Shown here one piece after another: positions 12,001-22,829 of a DNA stretch of 64,000 bases (within the stretch, counting starts at the first letter, position 1; each line of letters opens with the position of its first letter). The stretch lies in assembly GCF_001949145.1 (NCBI RefSeq), contig NW_019091374.1:1770670-1834669 (forward strand). Direction: 5' to 3'. The position numbers and the translations under genes were made by a program. The notes under the pieces are model-generated. The model was not told the origin of the DNA. It worked only from the letters and a program-made list of their open reading frames with translations, and did no database searches. Origin of the DNA: Acanthaster planci. Taxonomy: Eukaryota > Echinodermata > Asteroidea > Valvatida > Acanthasteridae.

Positions 12001-13210
12001 CAAAAGAGCCAATTTCAGCCAAACAGTACAGAACTTCAATTTAATTTCAACGCTTCAGGCTTACGATCGGGTATTGGTTTTGAAGACGAAGCCTGAGATG
12101 GAGATGAAGTCGAGTATTGCCAAATGACCCAGGTGATTTAAATCTTAAAATTAATTTCTGATGGCCTGAGCTCTTCTGAAATAATCTAAAATGCTTGAAG
12201 CTTCAAAAAACAAATATGCGAGGAAACTAAAAAAAAAGACTTACAAGGAAATGGTGTCATCATAAATGATTCTGCCTCATTTTTGTGCTTTCAAAGTAGG
12301 GTTTTTGGTTGGCAAAAATACGGAACGGAAGAGCACATGAAGGAAAGGTGTTATCCCAAATCCATGTGAAATACAGCAAGTACCAGCAATATTTTGAATT
12401 GAAGTGATCTTCACGACAGACTCCAGTGCCGAGGCATGCTCTTTCTTCCAAAAAAAAATCACCCACTGTCTAAATATCAGGTCCAACCCACTGGCTGCAT
12501 TCACATGTACATGTACCTCCGTCATCAACCCCTATCATTAGGGTCCCTCCTTCGCTGTTCAGAAATGCACAGATGTATTTGGTCAGATGTTTGCGCAAGT
12601 ATTTCTTGAAGTCCCCGCCTCCCCTCTTGAACTCCAGCGACCGCGTCTCGTTCCCTAATTGTTGGTTCTTGAGAAAGTGCATCCTGGGCTCTCCAGTGTA
12701 TACCAAAGGCAGGTTGGGAGCTGTTGGGTAAAAAGTCGCTCTCCCTGCGTCTTGCTTCTCAGCCGCACTGTTATCAATCCTCGTCAGAGGGTCCTTGGGT
12801 GGGATGGGTGACTGAATCGCAGTCCCTGATTTCTGTGTCTCGGCGGAGCTGTTATTGATTGCCATTGGAGGGTCATCCCCTGAGGGTAGTGAGTACAAGG
12901 TGTGGTTGAGAAGGCGGGGCCGGTAGTAGTCCGCCCTCAGCACCCGGCCGCGCTTCACCAGTCCATTGGGGGCACTGTTGCTCAGTCGGGCCGCCTCCAC
13001 AACCCGGCACTGGAGGTCACTGTCATGCAGGTCCACGCGGGCTGTGTGGCAGCCATGGAGGTCCGAGTGCCTCAGAGAGACGTCGCGCTTGGACACGAGG
13101 ATCCCTGTAGTCTGGAAGATGAAGGAGATGATCAGGGCCACAAGGCCAGACTGCGGAGCTCTGTCCTCAAGGTTGCTGAAGAAGACACAAAACTCTGGTT
13201 CCTGCTCCAT
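9028..13210 (-). CDS. SLFNL1: Schlafen-like protein 1 (AlbA_2 domain), 419 aa, CaaX-type end
   Basis: Coding exons in transcript order: 13210-12517, 11317-11171, 10173-10019, 9291-9028 (1260 nt, frame kept at every junction). An in-frame TAG 15 nt before the ATG supports the start. Seen: residues about 5-98 look RRM-like (CVFFSNLE ... LVKRGRVLRADYYRP); a polar linker (100-180); an AlbA_2/Schlafen core (about 185-332) with ETRSLEFKRGG, YICAFLNSEGGTLMIGVDDGG split by the first intron, GVFCDHQTEDQVR and TPEGEVFIRRDGGVQGP; then a helical tail (333-380) and the C-terminus SRVCIIL. Glu188, Glu193 and Asp229/230 match the E-x4-E...D acidic triad of nuclease-active Schlafens. Length fits human SLFNL1 (about 400 aa). 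The CIIL end fits a CaaX prenylation signal, with Leu favouring geranylgeranylation. Family assignment is from memory of motifs; the RRM-like call is inference. Confidence 0.85.
10219..10524. mobile_element. PIF/Harbinger-like MITE
   Basis: The left end GGGCTGGTTCATACTTATTG and the reverse-complemented right end AGGCCGGTTCATACTCTCTG form inverted ends. The interior ends are also paired (CGCAGCGCG / CGCTGCGTAC). The GGSCYGGTTCATACT end is typical of Harbinger-class MITEs. The right flank begins TAA; the left is CAA, so a 3-bp target duplication is only suggested. It lies in the second intron of the Schlafen-like gene. Confidence 0.65.
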
Positions 13211-15066
13211 ATGCGAAAACTGCTACATCACTGCCATAAATTCGTCTCTATCCAAGCAACAATGAATACCCTCACATTTTCACACTGAACCAGTTCATAG
13301 AAGCCCTACAAGGCCCATCTCAATAGCTCGCTTTTCCCTCCAACTTATCTGCAAACATATAACAAAGTAAGCTCCATGTTAATTTTTAAACATAAAGTGC
13401 CATGGTGTTGTATATGCTGGGTGTGATCAATCGAGTCTGCATGATCGCCCAATCACTCTGTGCCATTTTTGTGAATCCATAGGCCTACATTAAATCTCCA
13501 ACTTTGCTTCCCTTTTTTGAAATAGCCTTCCACATCCATCAATTGGAAGGGTGATTGGCTGATGGCAAAATATCAACAAACTGTGCACTAAGTTCAAATA
13601 ATCACGCAAAGATAGATCAATAGTCATGTGTAGATTGGCAAACCGAACCCAGCAGTCCATATGACCAGCTGTTGAGATGAACTTGTAAAATACAGATTGG
13701 TGATGTAACCCAAACTTTTGAACTTTTTCCATGCTGTCACTAAAGGAACAACAAATTAACTTGTCTCCCATTTCTTTTCTTTTTTTACTTAGCGGTTAAA
13801 GTCGGGAGGTTACAAAGCCAACTTCATTGACTTTAGTTGGTCGGGTACGTATTCGCTTTTGATCATATATTTCACCATGTGTTCACTTCATCCATGTCAT
13901 CAATACAATGCCATAATAAAAATGACTGTTTTCAGGATATCCCACCCAAACTTCCCTCCATAAAGTACTCCTCTCTCATAAGCGATTGTGAAACTTGCTG
14001 AACCCATCAATGCCATAACAATTATAAACACATCAGGCCTAAACTGATGGATTTGTTTGCACTAACCCGGTACGGTACCAACAGCCTTCTCAAACTTAGT
14101 TTGCCAGTTGTTTACAAATTAAACTATTTACATATAACCTAAGATGACCTCCAAAATAACTGTAATGTTGTATCGAAACGTTATCCTCTATAAAATAAAA
14201 AATTAAAATTTTTTAATCAAATAAAGTTTAAAAATATATATATATTTTTGATTCGGCTTTAGATGTAACAAATTTACTTTTTGAAATTAAATTATATTAA
14301 TAGTCTCTAAAATCGTTTCTTTAGGTATGACGTCATCCACCTCCATATGTACTGTGTGTAGTCTATCGAGCCAGCTCGAATGAAGAGCTGCTGTTGCTGA
14401 TGGAAGGATGTAATGTAGGCCTCTGTAAAAAATGGGCAGCAAAAAAGAGCTTCTATTTCGCTTTGGAGACCCTCGAAGGAGTAAGGTGTGCCAGTGTACA
14501 GGTGAGTAATTTATGAGAAATCCAAGAAGTGTTGCTTGTTTATTACTTTGACGCTGTGAGATGAGGAAATTGATCGTGTCTTGTAAAGTTGTAGTTGTAC
14601 ATGTAAGTTGTGGCCGAATCATTTTTGAAAGTTCGATGACCCCTTCAATCTCCAAAACAGCAGGCCTATCCGTTAAGATGTGTCACGTACTGAATGCGTG
14701 ATCAACAGAAACGTTGACAGATTTATGACTGCATTAAAAAGTGCGTTATGATAGGTGATATTAATGTCAGAACAATGCACATGATGAGCCAGTGTCTGTT
14801 TGGTTTTCAAAAGCCAAGCATGCCAAGATCTTATGGGAACAAACTGACAAAGTATGCGCGAGTCATTCGAGTCAGTGTAATTGTTACGCCGCAATAGTTT
14901 TACCACAGTGAATACGTTATGCGCACAATTAGTGTGTAAAAGGCATAAGCGCGAGAACCAGCGCGTGAACCAACACCCGCGTACTCCATTTGTTTGCACT
15001 GCACTTTCTGGTTCACAGTGATGTCAAACTTTGGTACTCTATTTCTATAGCATCAGTCCCAACTAT

Positions 15067-15085
15067 AGTTGGGACCGTCCCAACT
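15067..15085. repeat. Perfect palindrome of the AGTTGGG family
   Basis: AGTTGGGACCGTCCCAACT is an odd-length perfect inverted repeat. Related sequences lie nearby (GGGCAGGCCCAACTATAG about 15105; AGTTGGGCCAGCTC about 15275) and in the DLAT introns (2884-2900 and the 3079-3240 array). This suggests a dispersed short repeat family. Confidence 0.7.
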
Positions 15086-15470
15086 AGAGATGTACATGTA
15101 CATTTGGGCAGGCCCAACTATAGCACGGAGGTCCAGTGTATATATGCCCAGCATGTGCCAGATTCACATTGTTGACAATGTCATGTAGATGAAGTACCGT
15201 AGTTTAGATGAATTATGTCACGTGCGAGATGCATAAACTTGGATAAGGTTGAGAAATTTTCTATAGGAATTGGTCAACAATAGTTGGGCCAGCTCATCTG
15301 CAGCACTACAATTGGGACGCTATAGTTGTGGCTTAACATAATCATCAGATCATGGATGTGCTAATGGGACAGACTATAACGAGCGTGTGTAGCTGTTCCC
15401 GAATAGCCTCGTAATGAGCATGCACTGTCATGGCTGTTGGAATACTAAACTGGCTGATTATTTTGGAGTA

Positions 15471-15755
15471 ATTGCAGAATATCCCACCACGCGAAAATAC
15501 CCCCCTAAAATCCAATGGCTACCGAGGTGGAAGTCCAATGTGGGTCCCGGGGAGCGGCTACGTGGACACAGGGATATGAAGCGGGCCTTGTGCGTCATGC
15601 AATGCAAAGTGAATTGGGAAGGCGAAAGAATTTTCGAAGTCCAAAATGGTTCCCGGGGAGCGGCTACGCGGATATGGGGATTACGAAGTGGGCCTTGTGG
15701 AAGTTTGATTCCGTATCCGGAGGTGGGCACGGTGTGTGGCCGGGTATTCTGCAAT
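15471..15755. repeat. 285-bp repeat with inverted ends and an internal duplication
   Basis: The left end ATTGCAGAATATCCCACCAC and the right end, reverse-complemented, ATTGCAGAATACCCGGCCAC are inverted repeats. Inside, the block GAAGTCCAA..TGG.TCCCGGGGAGCGGCTACG occurs twice, with TCCCGGGGAG at 15545 and 15651. The same terminal motif (GGGGTATTCTGCAATTA) recurs near 17360-17377, so this is a small dispersed family. Two long open frames over this block are by-products of its GC-rich repeats. Confidence 0.65.
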
Positions 15756-16587
15756 TGTGCCATTATTTCATTATGTTTAACATCGCCTTCATATCGGATA
15801 TGTTAGTATTTGAAATTTTGCAAACGTTTCTTTCAAGGGGCAGTGCTAATTTTGTTTCGACCAAACATTGTAAAATTATTTTTTTGTGTTTTGGGGAAAA
15901 TATCACCTCATAACAAGCGCATTAAACCTTGGCTATGGTACATGTCTTATGGCAGATTGAGGGAATAATTGATACATGTACCATGCCACTCAATTAAAAA
16001 TGTACCCCTGATAGAAAAAGTCTTATCCAAGTTATAAATTCTAAATGAATGGGATTTGTCAGAGAACAAAACAACACAAAATGAATGGGGATTGTTGAAA
16101 ATAGTCCAAGTCCAAACCACGTACATGTACATGTATCACGTTTGTGGCTACAAAGTTGCTTGGCTTCGAGAGGGTAATGCCCATGTATGCCCATGCCCAT
16201 GAGAATGAAACAACGCAAAATGAATAGGGATGATTGACAACGTCAAAGTCCCAACGAGAACAGGTCATCTCATTTGTGTGCCAACTCATGCATGTACACT
16301 GACCAACTCGTATGTGGTTTGGTCAACTTGTACTCTGACCAACTTGTACATTGCCTAGCTTTTATGTTGACTGTCGGTTTTTAGTCTGAAGTTGAATGAC
16401 TGGAAAACTGCTTTTTTGACTAAATTGTCTGATGTATAGAAACTGCTCTTTTACAGAACTACAAAGTGAAAGAGCCAGTCTGTTTTCAAAAACTAGCATC
16501 AAGATTTAAAATTCAAATTCACAAATACAGAAGTCAAGAAATGTAAATACAAAGCAGAGCCACGTATGTTACTGTGGTGACCTGTCA

Positions 16588-17051
16588 GGGCTGAGTCAGT
16601 TTGAATAATTCTCTAGATTCAAATATTCGACCTAATTCGATCGAATATCTGAATATTTGGTCTTGCTGACCAGCAGATTGTTGATGTTTAAACCATATAC
16701 AAAATCAGTTGCTATAACACACACAATTGAACGTCACTATAATAGCTTCTCACATCTACATGTAGGAGTATCTCCAGCCACGATTTAGCAAGATTTAAGA
16801 GACGGACAATACTTCTTGCCCCGATGAAAATTTCTATTCCTTTTAAATTTTTGAATAATTTACTTTTTGAATCGTATGATTTCTGTCTTTTTTCATTTGC
16901 ATGTGCTTGAAACAAGCCTCCACGGTGTAATTTTTCTCATTTAAAACAAAAGAAAATTCCTTTCCTTTTCATGAATTTTGCATTTGAATATTCAAATTTG
17001 GAAAATAATTTTTAAATATTCAATAATCAGTCAAATATTTGGCACAGCCCT
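16588..17051. mobile_element. hAT-like MITE, AT-rich interior
   Basis: The left end GGGCTGAGTCAG and the reverse-complemented right end AGGGCTGTGCCAAA are inverted. The interior carries repeated TTCGAATATT-like stretches. Flanking octamers ACCTGTCA (16580-16587) and ACTTGTCA (17052-17059) match at 7 of 8 positions, as expected for an aged hAT target duplication. There is no transposase frame. Confidence 0.55.
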
Positions 17052-17793
17052 ACTTGTCATTGATAAGTTAAAGTTGATTCATTAAAAAGCATTGATATAC
17101 CGTACGCAGCAGCACACATTATTCTCTACATGACTGGATGGGTGTCAAGTTTGGGGGAAAATCCAACATGTTCATACATGGGGCAAAGGCTTGACTCCGG
17201 CACACATGCTTACACGTGTTGTACATGTACTTGGTGTACCAGTTGGTCGGCATATGATTAGGTCTAGGTACGAATTGGTCATAGCATGTTAAGTGAAGAC
17301 AATCAAGTGTGACATTTTGACCTCGTAGCTGGCGATAAGGTGGATCGTGTGGGTGGTGGGGTATTCTGCAATTATGCTGGACCAACAGCATCCTTCCATG
17401 GCCTAATGCAGAGTGCTACTGTATTTGTGTACATTTAATGTTTGGTGCAATCACTCCATCACACTGTGCATGATAAGCACAAGTGGTCAATCAGTACGAT
17501 CATGTTGTGGCATTGCACAGTTGATCCTCTATAAAATCTCTGACTTAGCTTTTTCAAAACAGTCTTCTATAACCACCAATTACTGGTACATAAGAAAGCC
17601 AATTGGCTGATGCCAGAGTTGTTGGTAAATCTTGAATTAATTCAACACACATACAGTTGTACATGTGTAGTGCTAAGATCAAGCAATTGTATTGACTGAT
17701 CATGCCCAGCATGCATTCTGTTGATGCAGTACGTCCCTTGTTTGTAACTCTTCCACCATGTCCACAGCCACAAATCAGAAAGGTGGGTGGCTT

Positions 17794-17940
17794 GTTGCGG
17801 TGGAATTGACAGAATTTCAACAGGATCGACCAATAGTACAGCAGGATCGCATAGATCCTCCAACTTATTGCAGTGAAATCGACAGAATTTAAACAGGATT
17901 GATCAATAGTACAGCAGGATCGCATACATGTAGATCCTCT
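17794..17940 (+). repeat. Tandem duplication, two copies of about 73 bp
   Basis: Both copies carry GACAGAATTT, CAGGAT.GA, CAATAGTACAGCAGGATCGC and AGATCCTC, with GACAGAATTT at 17808 and 17881. The second copy has an extra ACATGT insertion near 17926. Confidence 0.85.
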
Positions 17941-18430
17941 GATTTTGTTTGACATTAACATACATGTATGCCCAATGTGTCGCAAAGACATTCTTTGGTG
18001 ATCATTTGATCAGTTGTTCCAGTGAAAGGATTAGACAGTGGAGGTCCTCAAGTGAAGGCCCGTTAGAGCCACATGTATTGTTGTGGAGGTTGAAAAGCTT
18101 TTGAAAAACAGAAACACCTGAATAATGCAGTGACACATTGCATGTAGACATACATGTAGATTCAGAAAATAAGATGAAAATCACTCTGGTCATTTCAGTC
18201 AATATGCTTGTATTAAACTTTTCAAAGGTTAACATGTGACAGCTGCCTACCAAAAATGGTATCATGATTTTACAACTTGAGAGGAAAAAAATCGTTCCAG
18301 ATGCTGGGTTTTATTTTATACCCCGTATATACATATGTATCCTTCCCCCTCCCAGCCAAAGTTATACTGTATGTACGTTACCTGTCATCTCTCTGGAAAA
18401 TATTTAAAACAGACACCCCTTGGTGTTAAC

Positions 18431-19472
18431 CAGTGTTGTAGGTCTCAAGACCTTTTTTTGCGGTCTCGCTCGTGCCCTGTCAAAGTCTCGGTCTTGGGAG
18501 GGCCGGTCTCGGTCTTGAAAGCGCCGGTCTCGGTCTTGGATGCTATAGTCTCGGGTCTCCTCCTCGAAACCATAACAAAGTGCGCATCTAGCTACCAGGC
18601 ATGCGCATGGTTACAAAAGGCAAAAGTACCTCCGCTTGAGTCAAATCTTCAACCACTAATATAAATACAACACAGTAATGTTCAAATATTTTGCCATTAA
18701 CAATTAGATCGATGCTGAAATGAAGAGTAGTCAATGCAGCATGATGCAACCTCGTCCCAAGTTGTTACTTTATTTCCAATCCAGAGTAGCCATGCTGCTT
18801 GACACCATGGAGATGAGGTTGTGAGTAGCGGAATTCGCACACTAGACTGGTTCCAGTTCCCTAAGTACATGCAGTCTCCTGCTGAACATAGGGCCGGGAC
18901 AGGAACCAGTCTATGCGTGTGTGCACGCTATGAATTGTGTGTTCCAGCAATTCTGTTTAAGTGTTGAAATGTGTGCACATGTGAAAGTGCTTTCATTCCG
19001 TCTTGTATGTGGTACATCTTTTTGTTTTTCAGTATTTTGCTTACAAAAAAACAGTCTAAGGATTTTTGTTTTAATGTTCACATCATATCATTTGGGACAC
19101 TCGGGTTGAAAATGACCAGACCAGGGTAAAAGTAGAGCAGTATCACTGATAAACGAACTGAGACATTCTTTAACAAATATTTGACCTGTTTGTGTGTGTG
19201 AGTTTATGCTAATGTTTTCATTTTATTTCTTTTCTACTTAATTGTACTGCCATATGTTTGTCCCTATTTACCTTTTGGTAAAAACTAAACATTGGTTTAT
19301 GGTTGGTCTCGGTCTCAGATGTCGTGGTCTCGGTCTCAGTCTCGACCTGCAAAAGTCTTGATCTCAAAGTCTTGGTCTTGAAGGAGTACATGTAGGTCTC
19401 GGTCTTGGTCTCGGTCTTTTATGCCTTGGTCTCGGTCTTGTCTCAGATATCAAGGTCTCGGATAAAACACCG
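18431..19472. mobile_element. Non-autonomous hAT element with perfect 8-bp target duplication
   Basis: The octamer GTGTTAAC is present at 18423-18430 and again at 19473-19480. Between them the element begins CAGTGTTGTAGGTCTC and ends TAAAACACCG (reverse complement CGGTGTTTTA), matching at 8 of 10 terminal positions. Subterminal arrays of GGTCTCGGTCTTGG occur at both ends (18440-18560 and 19300-19460), as expected for transposase-binding repeats. An internal hairpin pairs 18844-18861 with 18896-18912. At 1042 bp it has no transposase, so it depends on another copy for movement. Confidence 0.88.
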
Positions 19473-21398
19473 GTGTTAACTGGGGTCATGTGTGTGTACG
19501 TGTATTTCCTCGACACCCAGCATTTTGGAAGGAAATGCTGAGACTTGCTCACCAGTGTTAAAGACTTTGGTGAAAAATTGGGGGGGCGCATAAATTTCTA
19601 ACAAAAGCAATATGATGTTGACTGTACATGTACATGTACATGTAACTTTGTGATAGAGATAAAGTACTGGGGTACATGTACATGTACCAGTAGTGTCAGT
19701 TTATTGTTGTGTTGCCTTTGATTGACGCTACTAAATGTCCTACCCTACCTACATGTACATGTATGTACATGTGCAGTATAATGTTTCTCTAATACCTGAC
19801 GCAGAAACACGGCCCATTCTGATCCAAAATGTGTGGGCGCATCAAGGAAGTAAAACAAGTTTGGCAGGGGCTGCTAGTTTCTAAGCAGGTGCACCGCAGG
19901 CCACACTGGACTGTGTCATGTGTGTGGGCCGCTCTTGATGAATCTGATCCTCTGTGGTTGTCATAGTCACCCACTGCCATCCTGGAAATAAATTGAACAC
20001 TTCCAGTCAATAAAACTACATGTATAAAGCCCAGGCTAGTTAGAGACCACTGCATGCTTCAAATTGTTGATTGCGTGACTGGTACTTTACAGTAGCTGGC
20101 ATGCAAGTCTGTATTATCCAGGAGAATTTAAATAAACCTGTACATATCCTGTAAAAAACAGTGCCATTAAATAAAATTTCCAGAACTTGGTGAACACTTG
20201 TTGAAAGTTTTTATGTCATGGTTGGTGCTGCTAAATTGCTGTTTCATGTATTGGGGGAGGGGCCTACTGATATCACTACATTCCTGTGATTTTGTTTTTC
20301 CCTCTCATTTTCTTCTTGATATCATGATTTCTTTACTGTGATTCTTTTTTGCTCATTTTTATTTTCAGTGTTGATTTCATAATACTTATGGCTTGCCCTA
20401 ACATGTCTCTGCCCGCCCAAGTTGGGCATGGGCATGCCCAATGTGTATTTTGACACTTGAGCCTGCCTCAAATGTGCACTGGACAAAGTTTGGACATAAA
20501 TCAGTGTACGGTACATTTACATGTACATGTACGTGTGTTAAACGTGGACTCACTTTGCTTTACATGTACATGTACTGTAGCTGTTTTTATGGCCATGTCA
20601 CTGCATACCAGTATGGATTCATACTCGTAACACGCACATGTGTAATACATACATGTACATGTGCATGTACATGGCACATACCGGTACATGGCACATACAT
20701 GTACATGTACCATACATGTAATGTACAAAAGTTTGAATGCTTGAGACGAACTCGGTGAGCGGGGTTTGTTTTCTTTATGATTAACGGTACATGCAAGCCG
20801 GTTTTGCTTCCTTTCACATACATGTACATGTAAGTGGCGTTAGTACATTGTACCAGCAACAAAGCTGAGGTCCAGGGTTAACACTTGGAAACATGTAGGG
20901 GTTTTAAATATTCAGCTGTGTCTCCGGCTGTGACTGATGTTGAAACTGCTAGACTTTGAAGTTGTTTGCTCAGTATTATGGCAATGTAAATAAGCCGTGC
21001 GCAGCCATTAACGTTGATGGTCAAGCCATGGTCTAGCTGACCTGACGTTGTTGACTGGAACGCTAAAGATATGCGTAGATACATGTACATGTACATGTAT
21101 GTTTAATGATTATGGAAACGGCTAAATTAGCATGTATTTGTCGATTGGTGTAGGTGCAGGTAAACGTTCTACGAATGAAGTGCCAGTACGTGTACAAATC
21201 TCACACACGCTGTGATACTATACACCGGCATTGGATAGAGTGTAGGCTGAGGCACAGAACTTCATGCCGGTAGGATGGATAACAGTACATCCTTTTGCAT
21301 GATTGTTTGTCATGGATACCTTGAGTAATCTTCCACAAGCAGATTTTGTTAAGGGTCCGGATGTCCAATGTGTCTCAGTGATTAAAAGACTACTGGTA

Positions 21399-21632
21399 GG
21401 GACCATTAGAAATGGTGCGGCCGCGGATGTACAGTGTACATGGTGTAGATGCAGCTTAGAAAAACTGGGTTGTTACGGTATATCGCAGTTATTTCCAAAA
21501 ACTTTGTGTTTATGCACAAGTATTTTGAAATGCACATTGTTGACAGTTTGTGGGATAAAGTAACCTGTTATTTAACACCCAATTTTCCAAGCCGCATATG
21601 CATCCTGTACGGGTTCCATTTCTAATGGTCCC
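21399..21632. mobile_element. 234-bp MITE with TA flanks
   Basis: The left end GGGACCATTAGAAATGG and the right end CCATTTCTAATGGTCCC are perfect 17-bp inverted repeats. A TA dinucleotide flanks each end (21397-21398 and 21633-21634), as in Tc1/mariner-class insertions. There is no coding capacity. Confidence 0.8.
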
Positions 21633-22020
21633 TAATACATGTATATCCAGGAATGCTGGTCGCTTCCAAGCACTGTTGTGCTTTCACATGATGGCACAGG
21701 CATCGGTACACTACTCACTGTTCTCACTGTCCGACTGCAGAATGCCAGGTACGGTTCGTGCACAGTATAATATATTGTACCGCTGTTTCTCAATATAACA
21801 CTGTCTTTTGTTCAATTTATTCCCAACACTTAACTTCTGAGAACGATGTTGAAATTGGCACTGTGCATTGTGAATTGTGTTTGACCCGTGTGCTCCCCAA
21901 TCCATGGTACAAATTGAACTTTTAATCTATGACCTTCAACATTATTCATTAAGTATTGTGTGGTTTTTTTTTTTTACCTGTATATACAGTACCTTTACAT
22001 ACAGTACTTGTGTCACTTAA

Positions 22021-22829
22021 GCCCTTTTCACACGACGACAAAAAACTCGCAAGGTTTGAGAAATTTTCTCATGCTTGAGAAATCTTACAAAAGCGCCATC
22101 GTGTGAAAGGTCGCCAATGCGTGAGAGTGACAAGCATTTCTGGGGAAGCCTTTAGAAATTTTGGAGGAGGTCTGGACCTACGACAAATTTCTCTTCCACT
22201 AGTGGAAGATTTCTCAAGCAACCCATGAGAGACGGTCGTGTGAATGGACACTCTTTATTGTACAACGTCCCCTTGCGATAACCTACCCAGTGCACAAGCA
22301 CAGTGACCTCCAACCCCATACAGCGCGCGCACACCCTTTAACTTCCTTTCAGGTATGTTCAACGATCGTGGCACTGCTCGCCGGTGCAATCAGGAATACC
22401 TCCCGCGACTTCCCGCCACATGTGGCTATTGTGGACCATGCTGTCCATTTTCGCCCTAATTGTGGTGTTTTCCATGGCAGTTACAAGGCTGAGAGTTTCA
22501 TCATACTCCCAGCCCTTAACTTGGTACTCCCCGAAACATCGGTTTCGGGAGAACGTTTTTTTCTCTGCTGATGTAGCATCAGCCATTTTTCATCAATGGT
22601 CTCCAACCTTTGACCTCACATTGCACTGGTACTTGCGGTATTTGTGCTCAGTAAGTGTGGAGTTCACAGGCAACGTGCGGAATAAGCGCTTGCGTCTCAA
22701 GGAATGCTTGCGAACTGTTACACGGTACCGTGTGAAAGCACATGATCGCGGTTTGTAAAGTAAACAATCCCGATCCGAAATTGTGTCTCAAGCCTTGCAA
22801 GTTTCTTTGTCGTCGTGTGAAAAGGGCTT
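22021..22829. mobile_element. Harbinger-like element with long inverted ends
   Basis: The left end GCCCTTTTCACACGACGACA and the right end (reverse complement) GCCCTTTTCACACGACGACA agree. The similarity runs on for about 44 bp (AACTCGCAAGGTTTGAGA / AACTTGCAAGGCTTGAGA). TTAA lies directly left (22017-22020) and two bases right (22830-22833), so the exact target duplication (TTA/TAA or TTAA) is unclear. The interior contains a Myb/SANT-like fragment on the minus strand, which fits PIF/Harbinger elements, whose second gene encodes such a protein. The transposase gene is missing. Confidence 0.75.
22359..22586 (-). pseudogene. Broken Myb/SANT-like (trihelix-type) exon of a Harbinger element
   Basis: The minus-strand frame contains KGWEYDETLSLVTAMEN, then MVHNSHMWREVAGGIPD and GEQCHDR, which fits the W...ETL..L......W..VA......QC pattern of Myb/SANT-like DNA-binding domains. 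The frame stops at TGA exactly where family members usually have Trp; the text after the stop (TYLKGS) continues the domain. It sits inside the element at 22021-22829 and is probably dead. The assignment is from pattern only. Confidence 0.55.

Noticed and set aside
12470-12516. Extension of the Schlafen-like first exon beyond VDDGG (CTCECSQWVGPDI)
   Set aside because: This is read-through into the intron. The donor GGAG|GTACAT and the next exon (FVQGVFCDH) restore the domain.
12902-13288. Plus-strand frames of 128 and 99 codons
   Set aside because: Antisense shadows of the Schlafen-like first exon.
15414-15913. Overlapping 130- and 132-codon plus-strand frames
   Set aside because: They coincide with a GC-rich duplicated repeat unit (SRGAAT peptide occurs twice) and have no known domain.
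17554-17991. 145-codon minus-strand frame
   Set aside because: Contains a peptide repeated by the 73-bp tandem duplication; no domain.
20441-20862. Frames rich in MYMY and VHVHV
   Set aside because: Products of ACATGT repeats, which stay open on both strands.
22384-22758. 124-codon plus-strand frame with a hydrophobic start
   Set aside because: Lies within the Harbinger-like element; the opposite strand carries the more convincing SANT-like fragment.
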